Under the pieces are notes generated by a model, which was not told the DNA's origin, did no database searches, and saw nothing but the letters and a program-made list of their open reading frames with translations. Below are positions 15,301 through 27,563 of a DNA stretch of 64,000 nucleotides, piece after piece. The stretch's first letter is position 1, and the number at the start of each line of letters is the position of its first letter. This DNA is from Apis mellifera (Eukaryota > Arthropoda > Insecta > Hymenoptera > Apidae), in NCBI RefSeq assembly GCF_003254395.2, contig NC_037647.1, positions 12,032,050-12,096,049 of the forward strand, read 5' to 3'. Position numbers and translations under genes: made by a program.

Positions 15301-15990
15301 GTTTTCGAGACGAAACACGCGTTCGGAATAAAATAAGTTTGACTCGTGCCACGATAACATGTTATTGATATAAATAAAAAAAATAATCGATAATTTGCTA
15401 ATAACAGATGGAATTAGAATTAACGCGTATTAAATGCTAAAAGCATTCGCCATCGCAGCATCTTCGCAACGGTATTATAATCGACGATTGCAGGAACATT
15501 TTTTTCGTAGTTTTTTATTGTAAATTTTCAGCGTCGCAATAACTGATAATTGACAATAATAACGCGCAATAAGCGCGTTCTGTTTTCAACTTTTTTTTTT
15601 TTTTTTATAACTTTTTTTTCTTTTTTTTTCTTTTTTTCTTTTTTTTTTTATTTTTTTCTTTTTTTTTTTATTTTTTTCTTTTTTTTTTTTTTTTTTTTTT
15701 TTTTGCTTTAACGAGCAAAGAATAAAATGGCGCACGCGTTGAACATACCTTCTGTTTAAATTCAAAGCACCGCCAGTTTTGAGCGCAAACGCAATTTGTA
15801 GCACGTTATCCGCAAATCGAAGCTTGCATTATTCACCAGAGTCGCATCTATAGGCCACACGCATAGGTAAGCGACTTGATATCGCCTCTTCAATAATTTG
15901 ACGTTGATATGCCACCAGGATTAGAGATGCGCTGTATTTACGCGCAATTCGTCGCACAATTCATGATTACGCTGTCTAAGTACAAGTCAT
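15301..15990. other. CpG-containing island in AT-rich surroundings, with a strong hairpin
   Basis: Unlike its surroundings, this block is dotted with CpG (for example CGAAACACGCG, GCGCGTT, ACGCGCAATTCG). It holds a perfect 7-bp stem with a 5-nt loop at 15561-15579 (AACGCGC / GCGCGTT), followed at once by the long T tract. There is no convincing ORF; the minus-strand frame that crosses it is mostly poly-Lys from the T tract. It could be an unannotated promoter, a noncoding RNA exon (a donor-like CATAG|GTAAGC sits near 15868 on the plus strand) or an extended 3' UTR of the minus-strand RRM gene. Confidence 0.4.
15587..15704. repeat. Long T-rich homopolymer tract
   Basis: About 118 bases, almost all T on the plus strand, broken by single A or C interruptions. 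It is one of several T tracts in 15-20 kb; others lie at about 17873-17896, 18194-18208, 19114-19134 and 19386-19398. They would be A tracts in minus-strand transcripts. Confidence 0.85.
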
Positions 15991-17943
15991 GTAGATATAC
16001 CATCAAAAGTTAAATGACGTTCTGCATTTCTTATGTTTTTCTATTTTTTTAAAAGTTTAATAAGTTTATAAATTTACATATCCTTTTATATACATTTTGA
16101 AGCTCCTTAAAATACCATATTGTATATAAAAATAACATGAAATTTTTTTTGCAATTTACTTTACTTGCAATCACTACTTTTTATTTCAATGATCGAGATC
16201 AAGAAATTTATAATATATCTTCATAGAAATTTGATGCTATTATTTATTTGAAACACAACAAATAATTCAATTTGTAATAAAAGGCATTTTTACTTATAAG
16301 TAGATAGTATGGTGAAAGAATTTTTTCAAAACATAAATTTCATTAAATTTTAACAATAAAAAAATTCGTTATCTTGATGTTACATGAAATTATATATATT
16401 TAATACAAAATTTTTGCATATATTTAATTATTATTAAATGACATGAAACTTGTATTATTACTTGTTACTTATTATGTTTAATAACAGTAATATTATAAAC
16501 ACTTGATCTTGATTTAAAATGTATTTGTATTTAATATTGCATGCTCATTAATATATTTGTTTAATGATATATTCAATATCCCTGTACTGAAGTTTGGATA
16601 AAAGAAAGAAAGAAAGGAAAAAAGAAAAAAAGAGAAAAAGAGAAAGAGAAAGAAAGAAAGAAGAAAAGGAAGGAGAGAAAGAACAATTTTACAATGCAAA
16701 ACGTCATTCTAATAACTATCATATGTTTATATCGCGTATAAACGCGCGCTAATAATACCTAGGTTGTTTTTTGTCGAAGAACGAGAGAAAGGAATAAATC
16801 ATGTTTCAGTTGATCTTGTATATAAATTTCTTCGATGGTCTCCTTTTAATGTATGTATCCATTAGTCGATGTCGCACATTTCAATAAAGAGTAGAAGAAA
16901 CTTTGGTAAAAAAAATTTATTTAAAAAAGAAATAAAAATGTGATGAATAATCGAAAAGTTAAAAATAAATAAATCTTGATTAATCATTCAGCGTGTAGTA
17001 AAAGAATTTGATATAATAGAGATTTTTTGCGAATAATAAGGTTATTTATAAAGAAATTGTAACGAGGAAAATGTACATTGTAAATATTCAAGCTAAGAGA
17101 CTTAAAGACATATACGTTTGAATTTTATTTTTCATTCCGTTGAGGTACATTGATAAATTCTGCAAACACGTTTCTTTGCTTTATTAATGAACATTTAAAA
17201 CATTATCCAAGTTCTTACGTGTAAAAAAAAAAAAAGATTATACAGCATTTTTTTTTTGTTTAATAGCCTAAGTCACCATCTTGCTGATGCTAAATATTAC
17301 AAACTTATAACGAAATCATCTAATCCTACTAAATGTGTAATAATCATGTGACTTAAGATAGATAAAAAGATAAATCATCATCATCACCCATCCATTCAGG
17401 ATTGGGTTGGGTACCACTATGAGAGAGAGAAAAAGAGTGAGAAAGATAGAGATAGATAGAGAAAAACATTGGAAATATCAGGAAAAAAAACTACGAACAC
17501 AAATCGCACAAAAAGAATATATATCCACTATCTGCTGGAAAAAATGAACGATATATAAAATTTCTTCTGATTCCACATTACAAAGTTCACTTCAGTCAGG
17601 AATTCAATCTTCTTCTTTTTCTTATCTTCAAATAAATCGTAGTTGCTTATTTCATTAATTCATTCATTTATGTTGCTGATTGATGTGCTCCTTATTTCTT
17701 ACCGTACCTTAAGTTAGTGTGTTAAACGTTAGATCGTATCTATATCGTTATATCATATCTATATCATTATACATAGTATCGTATGTAATGGTATGGACTC
17801 TGTATGTCGGACGCAGGGCAGTTCCTAGGTTTTCGATTCCGTAAGCGAATGACCACCACTAAAGAGGCATTTTTTTTTTTTTTTTTTTTTTTTTTTAAGG
17901 GAGCCTTTCGCATGCGCTTTAGTATTCGCTTTAGTGTACGCTT
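15991..17943 (-). other. 3' flank / probable 3' UTR of the RRM gene
   Basis: Downstream (leftward) of the minus-strand stop codon at 17944. No protein gene is seen. It contains a purine-rich GAAA-type tract at about 16603-16682 and an imperfect GAGA/GATA run at about 17421-17463. The true polyadenylation site cannot be chosen because TTTATT (AATAAA on the minus strand) is common here. Confidence 0.4.
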
Positions 17944-17948
17944 TTAGT
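17915..17948. repeat. 12-bp direct repeat, three copies, spanning the RRM gene stop codon
   Basis: Plus-strand copies of CGCTTTAGT start at 17915, 17927 and 17939, the third with one extra T, at exact 12-base spacing. On the coding (minus) strand they read as CUAAAGCG units. The stop codon (17946-17944) lies inside the first-transcribed copy, so the repeat straddles the end of the reading frame. Confidence 0.8.
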
Positions 17949-20900
17949 ACCTCGGTGGCATCGCGTCTGCCGGACCTGGGAAGCTAAAAGGTCAAAAAAT
18001 GAAAAATCGCAGTATTAATTTCTTCATCGCCTTTCGGCGCAACAATAGCTGGAAAGTATAAGATGTAACACTGGTATGCACGAACACCAGTTTTTTACTT
18101 TTATATTTTTCATTCTCTTTCTTACACAACGGCAGTGTCGCGTTCACACTGTCGCCTTTTAATATCACACCACGTATATGGATATATACCTGATTTTTTT
18201 TTTTTTAACGATTGAACTTCCTCGCAACGCATGTAACACACATTTGCCGAATAACATACAACTTACAGACCTGGCCAAACATTTTTTTTTTTTGAACTCT
18301 CAGCTATTTTGTATTTCTTCTACTGTTGATTGATTTAATGAATTACTTTTTTTTTCTTTATTTCATTCATGATACTATCAATGCAAATAAAGATAATATA
18401 TATATGTATAGAAAGAGATTATCAATATTGAATAATTGTATATAAATTACATAAAAAATTATAATTCATATTTGAAAATTTAATTAATGTACAATCTATC
18501 TATATTAAGTAACTTTTCAATACTATTTTTTTTTAAATAATATATATATAATGTTTTAACTACTGTATGTTTAAATTTATTTAAAATTTTAAATAATAAA
18601 ATGCGTATAAAAAAAAGATAAAAAAAAAATATTTCCTAATATACATTTAATTACAAATAATTTGAAATTCGTTACACGATAATTAGTTAAGCAATTTAAA
18701 ATACAAATATAAATAATACAATCAGTTATTATTTGAATTGAAGGCAACATATATAAGCAATATGATCTGATATGTATATACATATGCACAGGTCTGGTAA
18801 GTTGTCACATGTTTAAAACTATTTTACCGGCACATTCAGCTATTTCTCGCTATTGTCGCAAAAAATTATCGATGACGTTCATGAATTTAAACGTTCATGA
18901 ATATTTCAGAAGTTTGAACATTCGAAAAAAGAAATTTTCTGAATGATCGTTGAAAATTTGTTCTGCTAGCTGCTTCGATCACTTGCAATTATGTTGACGA
19001 AAGGCGCAATAGCAAAATAACGCAACGCAATTTTTTTATAAACAATCAACCCGGACTTCATCTCTCGTTTATAACTCTCGAAACGTAATACGCATTTTTT
19101 TTTCGACGTAGAATATTTTTTTTTTTTTTTTTTTTAAGAAAACTAAAAGGCCGATGCGGTTTCGAGGCACAGAGAGATCGATGGCGTGCATCTTCGAAAT
19201 TCATATCGTTTGTAACGGCGCAGTGTGTCGTAACGCATTACGGTTTATTTTTTCACCATCTCTTTTTCACCGAACCGAGCTGTTCGATTAATCGCAAATA
19301 TCTCGAATCACGTACACGCTGAATTCGCGGACTTTTACCGCAGAGTACATAAAAGAAGAGAGGTAGCATTAAGCGAAAGTGATTCTTTTTTTTTTTTTCA
19401 CAAATACGAAATACTAATCTAATAATATTCTTTTATATAATGTTTGAATTTAATTTATCCATTATAACATCATCATATAACCTCCAATTAAAAATAATTT
19501 AATGGCTTACTCATTTTTACAAAAGCACATAAGTTTTATAAATCTCCATGAATTTATTGTAATTGTGTTAAAAAAAAAATACTAGTAATTGGATAAAACG
19601 TTAATTATTTAACAAAGAAAATTTTAAACTTTATTAAAGTTATTTAAAAATATAGATATTCAATGTCAATGATAACCAATTTGTTTTTCTTCTTTTTTTT
19701 CTTTTTGTAGACAATAGAAATAGAAAATTGAAACTTGACGTAATTATTTTCTTTGATAAGATAATTCAAAGACAAAGTTTTCCTTTTTTTCTCTGATTAT
19801 ATAATATATTTACACAATAGTTTTCTAATTTTCATATATGTATCTCATACCTCATTTTGATAACTTAATTTTTGTATGTATATTTTATATGAATATTAAA
19901 ATATATAAAAAAAAATCTAAAGTCTGTTTCTTGAATTTATAATAAGAAAAGAAATATTAATATATAAATAAATTATAAAGATTCGTATTTCGTCACAAAA
20001 ATTATTATATTAAGAAACATATTCATAAATACATATTTATAACATATCTATAAATAAAATATATTATTTTAATGTTATGTTGCATTAAAAAAATCAATTA
20101 ATATACGAGTAACAATCAATAAGTATTCAAATATACGACTACCTCTGTTCTCTTTTACACTCAACACTAGAAAAGTCGCAGAATAATTTATTCATATTTT
20201 ATCAACAATAAAAATTAATCTTGTACCATTGTATGCACAAATATACGCTCTCTATGATCAAGAAATATTGATTTCGCGCTGAGTGTTACATCTTATACTT
20301 TTACAGAAAATGTAGCCTATCTCGATCCGCAAAATATAAATACACTGATATCAGTGTTCAATCAAACCGAATAACGTTGCGCAAAAAGAGCGTGGTCGCC
20401 TAAACAACGAACGATTACTCGCATAAGTTAATATTCGCTCTTTAACGCTGTGTGATCAATGTCACTTTGAAAAACGCATTTGGTGTAATAAGTGTAATAA
20501 ATATTGTTAAATAATAATAATAATAATAAGACTTACCGTCCGCCACCACGTGGAGGACCATATGCATCTGGTCTGTCGTACCCTTCGGTATAGCTGAAAT
20601 AAAAATTAAATTTATTATGACACAATTAACAACAAATATTAATATATAATAACAAAACAAGTGACTTGCAACTTCAAAAAATGTTAATTTTCTTAATATT
20701 AAATTATATTCCAATATAATTTTAAGCAAAATATAAACAAATAATTATTATTAAAAAAATTAAATTTGTACTTTTTTTTTTACATAACTATTATAGTTAT
20801 AAAATATGTAAAATTATATTTTTATATAAATTGTTTTAATTGCTAATTTATGATATAATTACATATTCTAATTATATAATAATAAATTGAAATAATAATT

Positions 20901-23900
20901 GAGATATTTTTGTAAAAAGCATTTCTTTTTTGGAGAAAATAAAAATTTATCTGATTTTTTGTTTACAAAATTTAATTCGATTTTATTACTAAATATAATT
21001 AAAAATATAATAATTCAAATAGAAAAATAATAATAGATTTTTCCTAAATTTTTTGAAATTTATAGAAAGATAAATTTGTATACGAAGAAGAATATCATAA
21101 GATAAAAAAGGATACATACGTGCCATACAAAGCACACATGTGTATACATTTCATATTTTAAAGTATATAATATGTAGCCTAATTTAATAATCTATTAGTA
21201 TATAGTTAATTTAATAGAAGAAGAATATCATCGGTTATAAAACCATTGAACCATTGAATTGTTATTAAATAATGTTAAATAAATAAATAAATAAATAACG
21301 TATTGAATATTTTTTTAATATTAAAATAACAAAGAATATATAAATTCTTCCGTAGTGTTGTTGAATGAAATATAATATGTATTGTATTTGTATTTTTTTT
21401 TTGACTTTTAAGGTCATTACTTATCTAAGAATACAATGTTTGAACAACATTAAATATCAACATATTCTTCATTTAACAGCAGAATATAAACAAAATTTTC
21501 CGTTATCTATATATGAGCAAAATTTATATATACTTACGATAGAAAATTTATTTTAATAGGCAAAATATTTAATCGATGCGAATATCGATACTATTAATTA
21601 TATAATTAATTATTATATTATTATAATAAGAAATGACCTTTGAATTTCAGATAAATACGCAATAAAATATTTTACTTTGTTACACATGTATAATTGAAAA
21701 TATAACTTCTTAGAAAAAATATAATTATAAATTATTCATATTTATTATGATTTTTTAATTACTTTAATAAATATTACTATATATTTCTGAAGTTTCATAT
21801 TATGAAGTTTAACTTTATGAAATACTATGTGTAACTATGTACATCATGCTTTTATATAATATTTTATATCATGAAATTATAAATAAAAAATAAGTAAAAA
21901 AAATAAGCTATTTCATAACAGTATGATTGATTTTATAAAATAAAAATCGATATATAATATTATTTAATATGTAAAACTATTTATTTTAGATAATAAAATG
22001 AATTACTTACCCTCCACCAACAGGTGGATATCCACCACTGGGGACAGCACTGCCAGGTCTTCTACTAAACATGTCTGCTTGTGGTCCAGGACCAGTACTA
22101 TAACTAGGTGCCCCAGTGCTGTAGCTGGGTCCAGTACTCATTGGCCTGTTAAATGGAGGCATATCATTAACAGGGGGACCATCCCTCCTGTCATAGGCCA
22201 TTGAAGCTCCCTGACTTACCCCCCCGGGCCCACCCATCATATCCCCAGGCCCGCCCGGATAACCCCTGTCATACATAATTGGAATATGTTAACCTATTTT
22301 CACTCTATCCTGCATAATGCACCAAAATTTTCTCAAGCATAATTAATTCAAGATATACTATACTTGCAAATTTTAAATTAGTATAAGCATTACAGGTTAG
22401 AATAAAAATAAAGTTTCAATTCATAATCGTTATACTATCGTTAAAATGTTTTAAAATGCTGCAAAATATTTATTTTTCTATTATAAATATTTTTTTAAAT
22501 TGTCAAAATTTATATAAACTTCTCAAATATTAAAAATGTGTTTTTTACACATATAGAATCTTATAAAAAGAAAAGATACTACTAATTGTTAATTCGAATC
22601 TTTAATATAATACTTATTATTTTTTTTTAAATTTATTGAATTAGTAAAAATGCAATGAAATAAAATCTAATGTGATAAATAAAATATATTACCAATGACT
22701 TTCATCATATCCTACATCTGTGTAACCCGTTCCATACCCAGTAGTGGCAACTGCACCACCACCATTTCTCATAGGCCCAGTTGCAGCTCGATCATAATCA
22801 TTTCTAGCTGTATAATCAACTGTACGATTTGCACCAAAATTATCTGTACGTCCATAATCCATTGGACCTGGTGCACCTCGATTAAAATCCCCAGTCATTC
22901 CACCTCCAACTACTACAAATAACACATTTTTATGTTATTATATTAATATTTATTATTATTATTATTATTATTTGAATAAACTTATTAAATATTTAATATT
23001 CAAAAATATCTTTACATTAAAACATTTTACTCATTATTACCATAATCTGTTCTGGCTCCAAAATCTGCAGCGCGACTGTAGTCGGTTCGACCATAATCAG
23101 CTGTTCCAGTTGGTCCATATCCTCCAACAGCTCCAGTTGCTGGTCCATATCCTCCTCCCATTCCAGGTGCCGTAGAAGTGTAACCCATTGCCGCGCTTCC
23201 CACATTTTGACCATATGCTCCACGATCAGTGTATCCAGTCCCGAAGTCTGCTCCACGTCCACTAAAGTCTCCAGCGCCACGATTGTAATCGGTGTACCCC
23301 GTTGCGACGCCACCTGCAGCAGATCCATCGTAACCAACGAGTTGGATCGGAAGAACTGTAAAGCATGCCGAGATATCCAATTTGTATTTTAGTCTGTATT
23401 ATAAAAATTTATTTATATTATTTATTTTATAATTTATTATTTTCTCATTGTAATTAAATAGTTTATACTAAATTATAAATTAATATAATAATATTAATAT
23501 TCTTTTATATAAATTTTTAAATATATTTTTAAATATTGAACAATTTCTTATATAATGTTAAAAATTATAATTGCAATGAGAAAATAATTGTATAAAAATA
23601 GAATATTATAAAAATAAATACTAACCTCTTCTATCATTGTATGGTCCAGGACGAGCGTCTCTACCACCGTCTCGTCCTCCCCTACCACCTCTCACTGGTC
23701 CACCTCTTCTGTCTCCATCCCTGCGTCCTCCTCCTCCGCCACGTGATTTGCCCGTAGATTGTTCCACGTTGATTGTTGCCCCTTTGAAGTTGGAATTGTG
23801 AAGAGCTTTGATTGCTGCAGCTGCATCTTCCTCACGTGCCATGTGGACAAACCCATACCGATTCATGACATCGCATTCCGTTACCTCACCAAATCGTAAA

Positions 23901-24462
23901 AATAATTGTCGCAACTCATCGTTGCGACAATTTTCTGGTAACCGACCCACAAATATTTTTGTCTTTCTCTGTAAAATTGAAATATACAATTAATAATACT
24001 TATTGACATATTTCTTTATTTACTAATAATACATGCATTTATAAATACCAATTATTAAAGAAAACGTTACGTTTATATTGTACCTCTAAAATCGACCATA
24101 CCCCTGTATGCAGAAAGTATGGTGTCTGTTTGAGATTTTATCTTGCTCAAAATTTTTGCTATTGTTACAAAAATCATACGATATAATGATAATGTGATAT
24201 CATTGAGCTTATATTAAAATTTATATATTATAATTATAAATAATAAGTTATAAAAAATTTTAATAAAATATATAAAAAAAATTACAAAAACACAATACTT
24301 TACGTACCTATAAATAAATTGTGCCATTCAATTTATATTAATCATTTTTTTGAAAAAAGTAATATTATACATGAAAAATAAACAATGAGGTCATTAAATA
24401 ATACAAAATGGAAGACAATTTACTATTAGCATTGTTCTTACCGGTTGATTAGATGAAACCAT
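17944..24462 (-). CDS. Single-RRM RNA-binding protein with RGG/Gly-Tyr-rich tail (Lark/RBM4/RBM14-like)
   Basis: Minus-strand coding exons: 24462-24442, 23968-23626, 23355-23041, 22912-22693, 22265-22011, 20593-20537, 17983-17944. All are GT-AG and in phase, giving 416 aa. Residues 1-7 come from a tiny first coding exon. One RRM follows at about 9-80, with RNP2 KIFVGRL and RNP1 RYGFVHMA; the wording is closest to the Lark/RBM4/RBM14 group. Then come an RGG-type stretch (GGGGGRRDGDRRGG and onward, about 85-120) and about 290 residues rich in Gly, Tyr, Asp and Ala with repeated GYTD, DYGRTDY and GTGYTD units, a prion-like tail typical of phase-separating nuclear RNA-binding proteins. The last exon adds only about 13 residues ending MPPRY. 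Its phase (CG|C) and the pyrimidine-rich acceptor at 17984 support it. The exact orthologue is not certain. The role is inferred as mRNA binding or splicing. Confidence 0.85.
18028..18039 (-). other. GNRA-tetraloop hairpin near the 3' splice site of the RRM gene's last intron
   Basis: On the transcribed strand this reads CGCC-GAAA-GGCG: four G-C pairs closing a GAAA loop, 45 bases upstream of the acceptor at 17984 and just inside the long-range pairing box at 18053-18072. GNRA loops are unusually stable and often make tertiary contacts. A role here is inference. Confidence 0.45.
18053..18072. repeat. 3' box of a 20-nt perfect inverted complement within the RRM gene's last intron
   Basis: AAAGTATAAGATGTAACACT on the plus strand is the exact reverse complement of 20282-20301. 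The box lies about 70 bases before the acceptor of the last intron (20536 to 17984 on the minus strand). It is not low-complexity sequence. Confidence 0.85.
20282..20301. repeat. 5' box of the 20-nt perfect inverted complement
   Basis: Exact reverse complement of 18053-18072. On the minus-strand transcript it lies about 235 bases after the donor at 20536, so pairing would loop out about 2.2 kb and bring donor and acceptor near each other. A separate 16-bp perfect palindrome (ACACTGATATCAGTGT, 20342-20357) sits 40 bases away, closer to the donor. Confidence 0.85.
20342..20357. repeat. 16-bp perfect palindrome
   Basis: ACACTGAT followed by ATCAGTGT with no spacer. It lies between the last-intron donor of the RRM gene and its 5' pairing box. 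It shares AGTGTT with the start of that box and could act as a protein site or a local competitor of the long-range pairing. Confidence 0.6.
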
Positions 24463-26990
24463 TTTCTGAAAATAAAAAAATAGTGTAATTAATTATTATC
24501 TTATATATATTATCATTACACTATTAAATGATTGTATTTTATATTTACAGTTATTTAAAATTCATTAAATAATAATAGTAATAATTTATGAGAATTGCTT
24601 ACAATGTATTGTAAAATTTTTTTATATATAATTATATATACAACATATATATGTATAATTATATATATATTGTATATATAATTATATATAATAATATATA
24701 AAATATTTATAATTATACATTTATAGATAAAAAGATGTTTTCAATTATATTATGTGTTTTTAATTCTCTAAATATAATAAAATATATACAAATTTATATA
24801 ATATGTATCATATATATATTATAAGAATATGGAAATTAATCATAAATTTAACATAATAAGATATCCTATATTTATAAATATTAAAAAAAAACTAAACTAA
24901 TAGTTCGATAGCATAATATTTACAAATTTATGGAATTTTCTTATATATTTTTTCTATGAATGCAATTTTTACCTATGTAAAATAATTCAATTTGCATGAT
25001 TCTAATAAGTTTGATTCTTATTATTATTATTATTATTATTCCATAAAGAAATAAAGAACTCAAGTTTATAAAAAATACAATGATGATTTATATTCTAGAA
25101 TAGGATTAAAATTGATCAATTTGCAAAAGTTTATAGCAGGAATATTATATTGATATAAGATAAATAGAACTAAGATATTTGCATTTATTTTTGTTAGATG
25201 AACTTATTATTTATTAAAATATAAATATAAATTCTATTTATGAAAATATTGCTAAGAAATAAATAGGATAATGACTTAACAAGCAAAATTCTTACTCTAT
25301 TAAAATGCAATATGTAATAATTTGAATAATTTAAAAATTAGATACCATAATAGAATATATATTTTATTTCTTTCTAAAAATCTAATGAAAAAAAATTTAT
25401 TTTTTAATATAATAATATTTCTATATACCACAAAAGAATTTTAGAATATTTTTTGTCTAAATTTATTTAAATTCTACATTGAACAACAGTGAGCTTAAAA
25501 TATATATTAATAAAATATGATATTTTTTTTTATAATAGATATATTTTTAAAATTCTAAATCTCACTAATTATATTTTTTGAAAAAAATATAATTTAATAT
25601 TTTAAAAACTCTATATTCTTTTAAAATAATTAATTTTTTAATACATTTCCTTTTCATAAATTATATACATATTTATATTTGTGAAAATTAAAAATTGTAA
25701 ATTTTGTATTGTGAATTTGTAAATAATTTCCATATTTTTGAAATATTTATATGCAATATATTAAACAATTACAAGTATATTATTGAAAAATATACACATG
25801 TATCTTTTTGTCCAAGGAATATAGATTTTCTAATGAATTTTCTATTATTTTTATACTTTATAATAAAAAAAAAAGCAATATTTTGAATTACTTTAAATAT
25901 TAATATAATAAACTCAATGTATAGTTATAAATCTTTATAAAAAATATCAAATATATATGAAATTGAAATATTTTTAATGAAATATGTCAGTAATATTTTT
26001 AATAGATATGTTTATACAAAAATTCTAAATTTCATTAATAATTTTTATGAAACAAATTAATTATAATTTAATATTAAAACTTTATATTTTAAAATATAAT
26101 TAATTTTTTAATATATTTCATAAATTATATTATATGCATATTTTTTATTTGAACTTAATATTAATATTAATCATAAAAAATAGGAAATAAAAAAAAGAAA
26201 TTGTAAATATGTATAAGTCCATATATATGCTTTAAAAATTAGTACCTTTTGAAGAAATAGTTACATGTAAGCATTAACATTTCCTTGAAATTTCCTGAAA
26301 TGAAGAAACTACATTTCAAGAATATTAAAAAAATGCATAAAACTTACATGATCCTTATTAGACAGTTTTTTATTATCTGAGAACAGATCTTAAAATACAA
26401 ATAAAACAATTTTATATTTTTTCTAATAAAATGAGGAAAGAAGTTGATTTACTAAATTTATTAAACTTCAAATAGCTGAAAAAAGAAATTAAATAAAATT
26501 TGAGAAGTTGCATTCCTTTCCGGTAAATGTATAAAAGACGCTTATACATATATTGTTCAAGGCCATAGAAGTTATCAGATTTTATCGATAAAAAGAAAAA
26601 TAGTCAACTACTTTTTCAATCAATCATAATTATTCTAATAAATTAATACAAATAAATGTGTTACAGATTGAATTTTAAAAACATAGAATTGAAATACGAC
26701 CTTATAACGGAGAAAAAAAGATATCTAAAAACAACCGGCCCTTGGCGTGCCCTAGTAACTGACGATATGCGAATCTCCTCTCCATTAAGTCGCAAATTCC
26801 TCAAAGATACTTTTAATGATCAAATATTTTATTATAATATTACATTAATACTTACATGTGGCTGCGACGTTTTGGCGAAATTAAATTAAAGTAAAAAGGG
26901 ATAAAACTTTCGTGACGCTATCAGCGAAACGAGATACGAAATGGCGTCAACGATTTCCACCTTGAATACTTTTGACGGCAAGCAATAAGT
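24463..26990 (-). promoter_or_regulatory. 5' UTR intron, non-coding first exon and promoter of the RRM gene
   Basis: The first coding exon starts right after an acceptor (minus TTTTCAG at 24466), so an upstream non-coding exon is needed. A strong donor (CACAT|GTAAGTATT) sits at 26855-26856 on the minus strand, at the end of a CpG-bearing block at about 26856-26990. That block is the best candidate for exon 1, leaving a 2.4-kb first intron of featureless AT-rich DNA. The same block faces the mitochondrial AlaRS gene, so the two may share a divergent promoter region at about 26990-27560. The 5' end is a guess. Confidence 0.5.
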
Positions 26991-27563
26991 TTTGTGTTAC
27001 ATACTGCCACCTTTAATTCATTTAACGATAAAGTCACTAGATTATTTAGGTAGATTTTTATGAATATTCTTTTTGGAAACATTGTAAATATTTAATAATA
27101 TTTAAAAATATTATATCTTGTGTAATATCTAGCGTAAATAAAATTTACACTAATAAAATAAAATTGAATTACAAAAGATTAATATGTAAAGAATTTATAT
27201 GTGTTCGTAAGACGATTCTTGTAATTTATTATTCTACTGAAAATAAAATTTAAAAATTATATAATATAATTTAGTTGACTTAAACAAGTTTTTCTCTTTA
27301 AAAATTTCAAATATTTATTTTATAGAATAATTATAAAAAATTTTTGTAATGAATTATATTATGAATTATATTATGAAATAAATTGAAATAAATTTTTTAA
27401 ATAAAATTCTGAAAAATTAAAATTAATTCATATTTATAAAATTTAAAAAATAAAATTTCGAAGAATATTTTATACAATTGTATCAAATAAATACTTAATA
27501 ACATTAAATTAAATTTATTTGAATTAATAGATTAATTTTAATTAATTTGACATAAAAAATAAT

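Noticed and set aside
15586..15804. Minus-strand frame ending in a poly-Lys tail
   Set aside because: The tail is the T tract read in reverse and the head has no known motif.
22007..23337. Several plus-strand and off-frame minus-strand frames over the RRM gene
   Set aside because: They are shadows of the Gly/Tyr-rich coding exons, whose phase-consistent frame is clear.
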